DNA of 31,566 nt from DATDRS01 sp035291605 (GTDB lineage Bacteria; Chloroflexota; Anaerolineae; Anaerolineales; UBA6663): the NCBI GenBank assembly GCA_035291605.1, contig DATDRS010000307.1, forward strand, positions 1-31,566. The letters are read 5' to 3'. Below the pieces are notes generated by a model. That model made no database searches, had not been told where the DNA came from, and saw nothing but the letters and a program-made list of their open reading frames with translations. The stretch's first letter is position 1, and every line of letters starts with the position of its first letter. The translations under genes and the position numbers were made by a program. Shown one piece after another: positions 1 to 7,061 of the stretch.

Positions 1-253
1 TGGCCTGGAAGAACTTCATCTGCTTGGTGAAGGGGTCCAGCCTCTCACCGGCTGGCACGGCCGGCCTGTTCGCCACCACCACTTTCAGCAGCCCCGGGAT
101 GATGACTTCGCCCGGCCCTTTCTTCCCGATCTGGCCCTTCACCACCTCGTTCAACGCCTCCAGCGCGGCGGCGACCTGCTTCTTGCTCAGCCCGCTCTTC
201 TCGGCCACAGCCGCCACAAACTCCGACTTGGTCATCTTCTTATTGTCTGCCAT
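1..253 (-). CDS. HU-family nucleoid DNA-binding protein, 3' end cut by window edge
   Basis: Small histone-like protein that should bind and bend DNA as a dimer. The visible 84 residues start MADNKKMTKSEFVAAVAEKSG and hold the helical HU dimerisation half (about residues 7-42), a short beta region (VIIPGLLKVVV), and the start of the DNA-embracing arm (NRPAVPAG...LDPFT), where HU proteins usually have R-N-P. The IPGLLK variant is typical of a divergent HU subgroup, not of E. coli HupA/B. The start is fixed by a strong AAGGAGATG ribosome site just upstream of the ATG at 253. The C-terminus lies outside the window. A 75-base gap separates it from the dehydrogenase gene upstream. Family is confident; the exact paralogue is not. 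Confidence 0.88.
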   Translation of the reverse strand, partial: MADNKKMTKSEFVAAVAEKSGLSKKQVAAALEALNEVVKGQIGKKGPGEVIIPGLLKVVVANRPAVPAGERLDPFTKQMKFFQA

Positions 254-328
254 AGGTTCATCTCCTTTTGGATACGTGAGCGCTTTTCAGCCCCAGGAAT
301 TTAGCCGCAAAATATACTGCGAATCCCG

Positions 329-2428
329 CTAAAAAGCCAGCAAGTCGGCCATCCGGGCGGCGATGGCCTCCACGCTGGGGACCACCGCCCCCATGAGCTT
401 CGCGCTGTACGGCACGGGGCAGTCGGGCGCGGCCACGCGGCCCACTGGCGCGTCGAGATAGTGGAAGGCCTCTTCGGCAATCGCCGCGATGATCTCACCC
501 GCGAACCCGCCCGTCAGGGTGTCCTCGTGCACCACCAGGCACTTGCCCGTCTTCTTGACCGATGCCAGCACGGCCTCACGATCCCAGGGGATGATCGTGC
601 GCAGGTCAATAATTTCGACCTGACCCGGCCAGGATTTGGCGGCTTCGAGGCACCGGTAGACCATCTCACCCCAGGTGACGACCGTCAGGGAAGCCCCGGC
701 CAGGACGACCGCGGCTGCTCCGAACGGGATCACAAAGTCGTCGCCGGGGTAGGGGCGGCGGGCCGGGACGGTGTCGAGCAGCGCGCGGTGCTCGAAGAAG
801 AACGTGGGGTCGTTGCCCCGTAGCGCGGAGCGCAGCAGCCCGACGGCGTCCTCGGCGTTGGACGGGAACGCGATGCGCCAGCCGGGCGTGTGGGCGTAGA
901 TCGCCTCGCCTGTCACCGAGTGCCACGGGTCGCCGGTTTTCTTGCCGAACCCGACCGGGAGGCGCACGACGACGGGGGCGGCGAACTTCCCGGCGGTGCG
1001 CCAGCGCAGCGTCCCGCAGTCGTTGATCTGCTCGGTCGCGGGATCGGCATATTTGCGGAACTGGATCTCCGGGACGGGCAGCAACCCGGCGAGGGCCATG
1101 CCCACCGCGCTCCCCATGATGCCGTCTTCGGAGAGCGAGGTGTCGAACACGCGCTCGCAGCCGTATTTGCGCTGGAGGTCGAGCGTCGCGCCGTGCACGC
1201 CGCCTTTGACGCCTACGTCCTCCCCAAAGACGAGCAGGCGCGGGTTGAGCGCCAGTTCGGCGTCGAGCACGCGGCGCACGGCGTCGAGGAAGTTGATGCG
1301 CGGGCCGGCCTCCTTCGACTTCCACTTCGGCTGCGCCTGCGCTCCGCTCAGTGTCCGCTCAGGATGTGGGAACGCGATCCCTTCGGGCAGTAAACCGCCG
1401 ACGATTTGCGGCTGCCCCTCGAAGAAAATGTGCCTGGGGGCCGAGGCCGGGTCGGGGTCAGGTTTCTGCATAGCCGCCAAAGCCGCTTCTCGCACCTCGC
1501 TCTCCACTTCCTTTTCCAGCCCCTCCCAATCCAGGTCAGGCATCCAATTCTTGAGGCGCAGCAAGGGGTCGCGCGCGGCTTCTTCGGCGCGTTTCGCGGC
1601 GGACTTGTAGGCCTGGTCGTCAATGAAAGTGTGACCCATGAGGCGCGGCACGCTCAGCCGCAGGAGGCAGGGGCCGTTGCCCTCCCGCACGTAGTCCGCC
1701 GCCGCCGTAATCTTTTGCGCGGCCTCGACCGGGTCAGTACCGTCTCCGTCGAGGACATGCAGGCCATGATAGGCGGAGAGGTTCGCGGCGATGTTCGTGC
1801 CGGGGGTTTGCAGCAGGCTCGGCACGGAGATGGCGTAGCTGTTGTCCTCGATGAAGAAGAGCATGGGGAGGTGGAGCGTCGTGACGACGTTGAGCGCGGC
1901 CCAGAACCCGTTGGCGGCGACGGAGCCGTCGCCCCCCAGTGCGGCGGCGATTGCTCCCTGCCAGCCTTCTTCCTGGAGTGTACGGGAGCGATAGAAAATG
2001 GCGTGCGCCCAGCCCGCGGCGGGCGTGTACTGCGCGCCCACGTCGCCTGAGGAGGGCAGAACGGTGACGCCCTGGCGCGGCGGCATCGAATACACCACGC
2101 CCACGTCGCGGCCCTCGGAGGGGCTGCCAGTCTTGGCCATATCGGCGGCGAGGGCTTCCTGCGCGGTGAGACCGGCGGCGAGCATGAACGGGCGCGAGCG
2201 GTAATACACGGCCGCGCCGTCGTGCGGGTGCGTCAGCGCCAGCCCGAGGAGGATTTGCGCCAGTTCGTGCCCTTTCGCCGAGAACTGATAAGTGACTTTG
2301 CCCTGCGGGGTGAGTTCCTGCTCTTCGAGCGTGTCAATCCATCGCGAAGTGAGGAGCAGGCGGGCGACGCGAGGCCAGTCGGGCGTTAGGGCCCGTGTGG
2401 GTGTGTGGGTGTGTGGGAGGGGGTGCAT
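329..2428 (-). CDS. Fused E1 alpha-beta 2-oxoacid dehydrogenase (thiamine diphosphate)
   Basis: Single 699-residue chain joining E1alpha and E1beta of a branched-chain or pyruvate-type 2-oxoacid dehydrogenase, which decarboxylates a 2-oxoacid and acylates the lipoyl group of an E2. The alpha half (about 15-345) has the ThDP motif GDG at 166-168 running to EDN at 194-196, and an RLMGHTFIDD loop at 262-271. The beta half (about 378-699) opens NFLDAVRRVLD, has FGEDVG at 401-406 and ends in the usual transketolase C-terminal fold (EIIDLRTIIPWD). The linker (about 350-377) is partly encoded by a palindromic repeat. I chose ATG 2428 because the frame upstream of it only antisenses the MaoC gene. 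No good ribosome site is visible, so translation may be coupled to MaoC, whose stop lies 23 bases upstream. No E2 or E3 is adjacent. Substrate cannot be told from sequence. Confidence 0.88.
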   Translation of the reverse strand: MHPLPHTHTPTRALTPDWPRVARLLLTSRWIDTLEEQELTPQGKVTYQFSAKGHELAQILLGLALTHPHDGAAVYYRSRPFMLAAGLTAQEALAADMAKTGSPSEGRDVGVVYSMPPRQGVTVLPSSGDVGAQYTPAAGWAHAIFYRSRTLQEEGWQGAIAAALGGDGSVAANGFWAALNVVTTLHLPMLFFIEDNSYAISVPSLLQTPGTNIAANLSAYHGLHVLDGDGTDPVEAAQKITAAADYVREGNGPCLLRLSVPRLMGHTFIDDQAYKSAAKRAEEAARDPLLRLKNWMPDLDWEGLEKEVESEVREAALAAMQKPDPDPASAPRHIFFEGQPQIVGGLLPEGIAFPHPERTLSGAQAQPKWKSKEAGPRINFLDAVRRVLDAELALNPRLLVFGEDVGVKGGVHGATLDLQRKYGCERVFDTSLSEDGIMGSAVGMALAGLLPVPEIQFRKYADPATEQINDCGTLRWRTAGKFAAPVVVRLPVGFGKKTGDPWHSVTGEAIYAHTPGWRIAFPSNAEDAVGLLRSALRGNDPTFFFEHRALLDTVPARRPYPGDDFVIPFGAAAVVLAGASLTVVTWGEMVYRCLEAAKSWPGQVEIIDLRTIIPWDREAVLASVKKTGKCLVVHEDTLTGGFAGEIIAAIAEEAFHYLDAPVGRVAAPDCPVPYSAKLMGAVVPSVEAIAARMADLLAF
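1309..1366. repeat. REP-like palindromic element inside the E1 linker
   Basis: The stretch begins CCTTCGACTT, carries CGCTCCGCTCAG, and ends CCGCTCAGGATG. The same blocks in the same order form the element at 3380-3414. It encodes residues 355-374 of the fused E1 (starting HPERTLSGA), exactly between the alpha and beta halves. Confidence 0.6.
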
Positions 2429-2451
2429 CGGCAACGGATGGAGCGGCTGAC

Positions 2452-2922
2452 TCAGCGCGGCGGACGGCTCATCATCAACACGATCCACCTGCCTTTTTGC
2501 GCCGTTTTGCCATCCTGATTCTTCACGTCCATGGCCAGCGTCACCGCGCCGCCGCCGAGGCGGGGCAGGGCCTTCGTCTCCAGCACTTCGAGTGCGACGT
2601 GGATCGTGTCGCCGATGAAAATGGGCGCGCTGAATTTCCATTCGGCGATTTCGCGGAAGGCGAGGATCGTGCCTTCCAGGATACCCGTCTGCACCGCCAG
2701 GCCCGAAGCGATGGAGAGGCCGCACAGCCCGTGCGCGACGCGCTGGCCGAAGGGCGTGGTTTTTGCAAATTCCGCGTCGGTGTGCATTTGGTTGAAGTCG
2801 CCCGACAACCCGGCGAAGGCGACGATGTCGTGCTCGGTGACGGTGCGAGCGGCGGTGACGATCTTCTGGCCGACTTCAAACTCTTCAAAATACATGCCGC
2901 GCTGGGCAGGGGGGAGGGACAT
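2452..2922 (-). CDS. MaoC-like (R)-specific enoyl-CoA hydratase
   Basis: 156-residue single hot-dog protein of the MaoC / R-hydratase family, which adds water to trans-2-enoyl-CoA giving (R)-3-hydroxyacyl-CoA. The catalytic stretch FAGLSGDFNQMHTD spans residues 36-49, with the expected Asp42, Asn44 and His47. It continues through the family's F-G-x-R-V-A-H-G segment (58-65). Some MaoC proteins act instead in mesaconyl-CoA or polyketide-like chemistry, so the substrate is open. The ATG at 2922 has an AGGAG site nine bases upstream. It is the first gene of a likely two-gene unit with the fused E1, which suggests a shared role in acyl-CoA or branched-chain degradation (inference). A palindromic operator-like site overlaps its probable -10. 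Confidence 0.87.
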   Translation of the reverse strand: MSLPPAQRGMYFEEFEVGQKIVTAARTVTEHDIVAFAGLSGDFNQMHTDAEFAKTTPFGQRVAHGLCGLSIASGLAVQTGILEGTILAFREIAEWKFSAPIFIGDTIHVALEVLETKALPRLGGGAVTLAMDVKNQDGKTAQKGRWIVLMMSRPPR

Positions 2923-2939
2923 CGTCTGCGCTCCTATGC

Positions 2940-2975
2940 ATACACGGTGTATAAATGGGGGTGAGTTTACAGCAA
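2940..2975 (-). promoter_or_regulatory. Promoter of maoC-E1 with overlapping palindromic operator
   Basis: Minus-strand -35 TTGCTG (2975-2970), 16-base spacer, -10 TATACA (2953-2948). The 13-base perfect palindrome ATACACGGTGTAT (2940-2952) overlaps the -10 and the expected start point, where a repressor such as a TetR- or GntR-type regulator would bind. No regulator gene is next to it. Confidence 0.5.
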
Positions 2976-3036
2976 TCTCGCAAAATTTGCGTAATCCCTG
3001 GCAAAGATTTCCGCGCGATTCATATGCAGCCGGACT

Positions 3037-3741
3037 TTACATATCCCTGGACGCTTTCACGGCTTCCTCCCCGCGCTCCTCCCCTATCGCCGCGAGCGTG
3101 CGCTCGAACTCGGCGAGCGTGCGCTGTACGGCGGCCTCGATGGAATAGGGGAAGAGCGGGCCGGCGGCGGGGCTGTCGAGGTTCATCCAGGCGTGCGAGT
3201 CTTTGGGGACGAGCCGCTTCACCAACGGACGGAAGGGCGGGAGAATCCACAGCGCCTCCACCGGCCAGTAGACGCGGCCCGACCTCAGCCGGGGATGCTT
3301 GAGCAGGGCCGGGTCGAGGCCGTCAATGGATGTGACGGGGGGCCAACCCCAATCCTTGGCCCCGCGAAGCGCCCTGTCGGGATCCTTCGACTTCGCTTCG
3401 CTCCGCTCAGGATGGTTGACAGGGGAAGGGAGTCCCTGCTCCATCCACAGCGCCACGTAGTTCGAGTGGGAGTAAAAATCCTGCGCGGCGTGGGAGAGCC
3501 GCCCAAAGGCGGCCCAGGCTTTGGCGGGCCAGGCCGCCTGAGCGGCCAGGGCGCGCTGATCTTCTATGTATTTCAGGCTCTCGGCAAACAGGCCGTCGTC
3601 GAAGTGGTATTCGGGATGGCCGACCAGTCCGCTCAGGTTGTCCTGGTTCAGATTGGCCCGGGTGATGGCGGCGAGGGCGCGCGCGGAGACCTGCGCCCCG
3701 AGTGCGCGCTGCAGAACCTGACGGTGGTAGATGCCTCGCAT
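3037..3741 (-). CDS. Het-C-like / zinc-dependent phospholipase C-fold protein
   Basis: 234-residue protein resembling the bacterial Het-C-related group, which has the all-helical zinc phospholipase C / P1 nuclease fold. Visible marks are an N-terminal IYHRQVLQRAL, HFDD at 46-49, and the core FGRLSHAAQDFYSHSNYV (79-96) with His84, Asp88 and His92, the usual Het-C metal-ligand pattern. DSHAWMNLDSP (181-191) is another plausible ligand region. No signal peptide is evident. Residues 110-121 (HPERSEAKSKDP) come from an in-frame palindromic repeat and probably form an exposed loop. It lies downstream of the SnoaL-like gene across a perfect 12-base hairpin. Function in bacteria of this group is largely unknown. 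Lipase or nuclease activity is possible but not shown. Confidence 0.7.
   Translation of the reverse strand: MRGIYHRQVLQRALGAQVSARALAAITRANLNQDNLSGLVGHPEYHFDDGLFAESLKYIEDQRALAAQAAWPAKAWAAFGRLSHAAQDFYSHSNYVALWMEQGLPSPVNHPERSEAKSKDPDRALRGAKDWGWPPVTSIDGLDPALLKHPRLRSGRVYWPVEALWILPPFRPLVKRLVPKDSHAWMNLDSPAAGPLFPYSIEAAVQRTLAEFERTLAAIGEERGEEAVKASRDM
3380..3414. repeat. REP-like element inside the Het-C-like gene
   Basis: Sequence of the type CCTTCGACTTCGCTTCGCTC followed by CGCTCAGGATG. It resembles 1309-1366 and, more distantly, 30665-30690 and 31120-31183. It is in frame and adds residues 110-121 without breaking the gene. Confidence 0.7.
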
Positions 3742-3750
3742 TTTGAATAG

Positions 3751-3783
3751 AGACCTGCCAGGGCTCGAGGGCCTGGCAGGTCT
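3751..3783. repeat. Perfect 12-bp inverted repeat AGACCTGCCAGG between genes
   Basis: AGACCTGCCAGG (3751-3762) and its exact complement CCTGGCAGGTCT (3772-3783) flank a 9-base loop. It sits between the SnoaL-like stop and the Het-C-like start. There is no T-run next to it, so it is more likely a mobile palindrome or mRNA processing hairpin than a classical terminator. Confidence 0.8.
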
Positions 3784-3790
3784 GAGAATG

Positions 3791-4204
3791 TTATCCTTGC
3801 AGCCCCACCTGGCGGCGCAGAGTTTTCATGTCGAAGTAGATGCGTTCGCCAAGAATCTCGCCCTCTTGCATAGGAAACACAATCGTCAGCGGCAGGCGGA
3901 CGGGCCGGCCGGTCGCGGGGATCCCGAAGAGCGGGCCGGTGTGCGTGCCGACCAGCACGGACTCCTCGACCACGCCCTCCTCGCCGATGAATTGCCCCTG
4001 CAGTTCAAACGTCACGTCGGGCATGGCTTCGAACAGCCCGCGATAGAACGCGGCGACGGCGTCTTTGCCGCGGTGCGTTTCGCCCGTCGCCATGATCTGG
4101 TAGACCGGCTCGTCGGACAGCGTATCGAGCAGCCCTTCAACCGAGCGGCGGTTTTCCGCGATGACGTGCTTTTGCCAGAGGCGTTTGTTGGCGTGAATGG
4201 ACAT
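3791..4204 (-). CDS. SnoaL-like (NTF2-fold) ester cyclase family protein
   Basis: 137-residue protein of the SnoaL-like polyketide/ester cyclase family, a cone-shaped alpha+beta barrel. Evidence is the helix MSIHANKRLWQKHVIAEN, the strand/loop GTHTGPLFGIPATGR (86-100), which is the family's most recognisable block, and GERIYFDM (119-126) near the C-terminus. Family members are often stand-alone in bacteria with unknown substrates, and the name does not imply polyketide chemistry. The gene lies 42 bases downstream of comEA with no clear promoter of its own, so it may be cotranscribed with comEA. Length is normal. Confidence 0.8.
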   Translation of the reverse strand: MSIHANKRLWQKHVIAENRRSVEGLLDTLSDEPVYQIMATGETHRGKDAVAAFYRGLFEAMPDVTFELQGQFIGEEGVVEESVLVGTHTGPLFGIPATGRPVRLPLTIVFPMQEGEILGERIYFDMKTLRRQVGLQG

Positions 4205-4246
4205 AGTCTTTTTTCAACGGATGGGACGAAGGTGCGTCGCACGTGA

Positions 4247-4855
4247 CTAGGGGCCGACGGTGACCCGGTCTTTGATATCGGCGAAGATGGTGTCGCCGAT
4301 GCCTCTCACATTCTTGATCTCCTCGACGGTTCGGAATGGGCCGTTGGCCGTCCGGTAATCAATGATGCGCTGGGCGAGGGAGGGGCCGATGCGCGGCAGA
4401 GTCTCCAGTTCGGCGGCGGTGGCGGTGTTGATGTTGATCTTAGCGGAACCGCTTGAACCGGAGGGCGCGGCGGTCGGCAGTGGGGTGGGGGAAGGTGTGC
4501 CGGGGCCGACGGTCACGGTGGGTGGCGGAGGGGTCGGGGTGGAGGCCGCTTCCGGCACGATGATCTGGTCGCCGTCTCTGATCAATTGCGCGAGATTGAT
4601 GTGGCTCAGGTCGCCGCGCTCAGTCGCGCCGCCAGCGGCGCGGATGGCATCCTGCACGATGCTCCCGCGCGGGAGGGCGTACACCCCCGGCGCGTTGACG
4701 GCGCCTGTCACGTGGACGCGCAGGGGAACAGGCGTGGGCGGCGGCAGCAGTTCCACCGGGCGACCCGGCGGACGGCGCGCGACGACGAGCAGGACGCCGG
4801 CGACGAACAGGCTGAGGAGGAGGCCGAAAAGAAAGTCTTTGAAGCGCCCCAACAT
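4247..4855 (-). CDS. comEA: ComEA-type competence DNA-binding protein
   Basis: 202-residue membrane-anchored DNA receptor for transformation. Residues 8-27 form one membrane segment. Residues 45-102 are an SLBB domain (VHVTGAVNAPGVYALPRG...DGDQIIVP). Residues 103-138 are a Pro/Thr/Ser-rich linker. Residues 139-200 are the tandem helix-hairpin-helix domain (ININTATAAELETLPRIGPS...IKNVRGIGDTIFADIK), which binds DNA without sequence preference. The layout matches Gram-positive and Chloroflexota ComEA. The ATG at 4855 has no Shine-Dalgarno. A TATAAT lies only 8 bases upstream, so the mRNA may start at or next to the ATG. No comEC is in the window. Confidence 0.9.
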   Translation of the reverse strand: MLGRFKDFLFGLLLSLFVAGVLLVVARRPPGRPVELLPPPTPVPLRVHVTGAVNAPGVYALPRGSIVQDAIRAAGGATERGDLSHINLAQLIRDGDQIIVPEAASTPTPPPPTVTVGPGTPSPTPLPTAAPSGSSGSAKININTATAAELETLPRIGPSLAQRIIDYRTANGPFRTVEEIKNVRGIGDTIFADIKDRVTVGP

Positions 4856-4863
4856 CGCCGGGG

Positions 4864-4869
4864 ATTATA
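4864..4869 (-). promoter_or_regulatory. -10 box TATAAT immediately upstream of comEA
   Basis: Perfect TATAAT on the minus strand, 8 bases before the ATG. This spacing predicts a leaderless or nearly leaderless transcript. No convincing -35 is seen. Confidence 0.5.
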
Positions 4870-4912
4870 GCCCCGGCCTGGCCAAGCGCCAAAGGCGCCG
4901 GTGCGCATGGGG

Positions 4913-4918
4913 TATAAT
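4913..4918 (+). promoter_or_regulatory. -10 box TATAAT of the PNPOx-like gene
   Basis: Perfect TATAAT 62 bases before the ATG at 4981, divergent from the comEA box. No clear -35 at the usual distance. Confidence 0.5.
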
Positions 4919-4945
4919 CGCCCGGCGATCTATCTTATGCATCCC

Positions 4946-4958
4946 AGAAACCCGGTTT
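4946..4958. repeat. Short palindrome GAAACCCGGTTTC
   Basis: One of four intergenic or gene-end copies of GAAAC-(C/T)n-GTTTC in the window. It lies in the 5' leader of the PNPOx-like gene. Confidence 0.6.
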
Positions 4959-4980
4959 CATCCTCGTCGGAGTGAGCCTG

Positions 4981-5559
4981 ATGCCCAAAGATTACAGCCC
5001 GGATGTCACGCCCCCGAATGCCCAGCGGCGGCCTGAGCATGCGCAGGACGATGCGTGGACGCGCGCGTTTCTCCAGCGCGCCCAGATCGGCCACGTCGCG
5101 ACGCGCTGGGATGACCGGCCCTTCATCACGCCGACGAGCTTCTGGTACGACCCCGAGCGGAACGCGATTTACTTTCACTCGAACAGCGTGGGGCGGGTGC
5201 GCGCGAACTGCGAGCGGCACGAAAAGGTGTGCTTCGCAGCGAGCGAATCTGGCCGTTACCTGCCCTCGAACGTGGCGCTGGAGTTCAGCCTCCAGTACGA
5301 GAGCGCGATCGTCTTCGGGACGGTCCGCGTGCTGGAAGACGACGAGGAGAAGCGGCGCGCGCTGTATGGCCTGATCGAAAAGTACTTCCCGAACATGAAG
5401 CCGGGCCGGGAGTATCGCCCGATCACCGACCAGGAGTTGAACCGCACGAGCGTGTACGCCATCCTGGTCGAGAGTTGGAGCGGGAAGCGTAACTGGCCGG
5501 AACGCGCTGAACAGAGCGACGAGTGGCCGCCGCTGGAGGAGAAGTGGTTTGAGGGGTAG
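4981..5559 (+). CDS. Pyridoxamine 5'-phosphate oxidase-like FMN-binding protein
   Basis: 192-residue split-barrel flavin-binding protein of the PNPOx / NimA-like group. The recognisable block is FLQRAQIGHVATRWDDRPFITPTSFWYDPERNAIYFHSN (about residues 31-69), where such proteins bind FMN or F420/heme. VCFAAS and SIVFGTVRVLEDD-like strands (SAIVFGTVRVLEDD) follow. These proteins reduce or sequester small molecules, and the true substrate cannot be told. I chose ATG 4981 because GGAGTGAG (4969-4976) is an excellent ribosome site for it; the in-frame GTG at 4972 falls inside that site. It is first of a plus-strand run, ending 125 bases before the FHA-GAF-GGDEF gene. Confidence 0.82.
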   Translation: MPKDYSPDVTPPNAQRRPEHAQDDAWTRAFLQRAQIGHVATRWDDRPFITPTSFWYDPERNAIYFHSNSVGRVRANCERHEKVCFAASESGRYLPSNVALEFSLQYESAIVFGTVRVLEDDEEKRRALYGLIEKYFPNMKPGREYRPITDQELNRTSVYAILVESWSGKRNWPERAEQSDEWPPLEEKWFEG

Positions 5560-5575
5560 CGCGTCCGGTGTTCGT

Positions 5576-5640
5576 ATTCGCTGAAGACAAGTCCGTTTGC
5601 AAAAACGGATTGATGAGTCCATACTTGTTCTTCACCGAAT
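5576..5640. repeat. Long imperfect inverted repeat upstream of the GGDEF gene
   Basis: Arms at 5576-5592 and 5623-5640 pair with one mismatch and one bulge (ATTCGCTGAAGACAAGT against the complement of ACTTGTTCTTCACCGAAT). A second hairpin CCGTTT/AAACGG (5593-5598, 5603-5608) is nested inside. No T-run follows. It ends 44 bases before the GGDEF gene start. Confidence 0.7.
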
Positions 5641-5684
5641 ATCGCCGCCGCATCCTGATCGTGGCCCAAGCGGGCTAAGAGACT

Positions 5685-7016
5685 ATGCTGATCCTGACTG
5701 TTCGCTCGCCGTCGAACGAGCCCCGCGAATACATTGTGAAGCCTGGCAAAACCACCGTTGGCCGCAAACTGGACAACGATATTGTCATCGCCGATGAGTC
5801 GGCCTCCCGCCTGCATGCCGAGATTTATTGTCAGGCAGATATTGCCGTCATCGTTGATATGGGCAGCCGGAATGGCACATTCGTCAACCGAGAGCGTCTG
5901 ACCCAACCGCATGCCTTGCGGCCCGAAGACCAGATTCGCATCGGCCAGCATGTGGTCAGCATCGCCTTCCGAGATGACAGGACGGCTGCCGACCTCATCG
6001 CAGCCCTCGCGCGCACCCAGCCTCTGACGCGCGAACTGCTCCTCGAATCCGTTGATCAACATGCCGTCTTATTGTACGAAGTCGCCAGCCGGCTTAACAC
6101 CATCCTGGACTTGAAAACAGCCTTGCAAGAAGTCTCGAATTTGATGCGGGTTTCGATGGGGGCTGAGAAATGCGAGGTGGTCCTGGCGGATCGCTTCGAC
6201 CAACTCGCCGAATTGGGCTTTCCTACCTCCATTGCGCAACAGGCTATTGAGCAGCACTCGGTTGTCGTCACCCCGGATGTTTCCTCCCAGGCCGATCAAA
6301 TTCTGGGCCAAAGCGCCCGGCTGCTGGGCATCCGCACCATGTTATGTGTGCCCGTGATGATTGGAGAGGAAGTTGCCGCCCTAATCTACGTCTACAAGAC
6401 CGATCCGGCTTCCCGGCCCTTTGACCAGCACGATGTGCAACTGGCGGTAGCGATCAGCCACCAGGCTGCGCTGACGATCCAGCGCACACACCTGCTCGAG
6501 AAAGCCCAACTGCTGGAGCAATGGGCCATCACCGACAGCCTGACAGGCTTGCACAACCGTCGGCACTTCCTTGAATTGGCTGAACTTGAGTTCCACCGCG
6601 CGCGCCGTTATCAGCATCCCTTATCGGCGATGATGCTGGACATTGACCACTTCAAACGAGTGAATGACACTTACAGTCACGCTCTCGGCGATCAGGTCAT
6701 ACAAGCGGTCGCTGCACTTTGCCGAGAAAACCTGCGTGATATTGACCTGATGGGGCGCTATGGGGGGGATGAATTCGTGGCGCTCGTGCCCGAGGTCAAT
6801 CTGGATGATGCGCGGAAGGCGGCGGAACGCCTCCGCAAAATCATCGCCGATGCGCCGATTGATACAGAGCGGGGCCCGTTGAACATTACGATCAGCATAG
6901 GCGTCGTTGCTCTCGCGCCGGACTATTTGGACTTTGCCAGCTTACTCAACCAGGCGGATGCAGCTCTTTACACGGCCAAAAACGCAGGCCGGAACCGGGT
7001 AGAGGCATCAAGTTGA
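5685..7016 (+). CDS. FHA-GAF-GGDEF diguanylate cyclase
   Basis: 443-residue cytoplasmic protein predicted to make c-di-GMP from two GTP. An FHA phosphothreonine-binding domain covers about 1-97 (Gly26-Arg27, Ser41, Asn63-Gly64-Thr65). A GAF sensor covers about 130-268. A short helix (269-282) leads to a GGDEF domain (283-440) with a canonical GGDEF at 360-364 and an inhibitory I-site RDID (351-354) five residues before it, so product feedback is expected. The Asp-rich metal site is LDIDHFKRVND. There is no transmembrane segment or signal peptide. The first 270 residues are very close to those of the cyclase at 15241-16710. FHA binding to a phosphoprotein suggests control by a Ser/Thr kinase, none of which is visible here. 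The start has only a weak ribosome site (TAAGAG). Confidence 0.93.
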   Translation: MLILTVRSPSNEPREYIVKPGKTTVGRKLDNDIVIADESASRLHAEIYCQADIAVIVDMGSRNGTFVNRERLTQPHALRPEDQIRIGQHVVSIAFRDDRTAADLIAALARTQPLTRELLLESVDQHAVLLYEVASRLNTILDLKTALQEVSNLMRVSMGAEKCEVVLADRFDQLAELGFPTSIAQQAIEQHSVVVTPDVSSQADQILGQSARLLGIRTMLCVPVMIGEEVAALIYVYKTDPASRPFDQHDVQLAVAISHQAALTIQRTHLLEKAQLLEQWAITDSLTGLHNRRHFLELAELEFHRARRYQHPLSAMMLDIDHFKRVNDTYSHALGDQVIQAVAALCRENLRDIDLMGRYGGDEFVALVPEVNLDDARKAAERLRKIIADAPIDTERGPLNITISIGVVALAPDYLDFASLLNQADAALYTAKNAGRNRVEASS

Positions 7017-7061
7017 GCCGGATATTAAACTGATGCGAGGCGAAGTGAAGGGGAAGGGGTT

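Noticed and set aside
2429..2725. N-terminal extension of the fused E1
   Set aside because: The extra 99 residues are Arg/Pro/Gly-rich and run antiparallel in frame to the MaoC coding region. E1 homology begins only after residue 15 of the shorter form.
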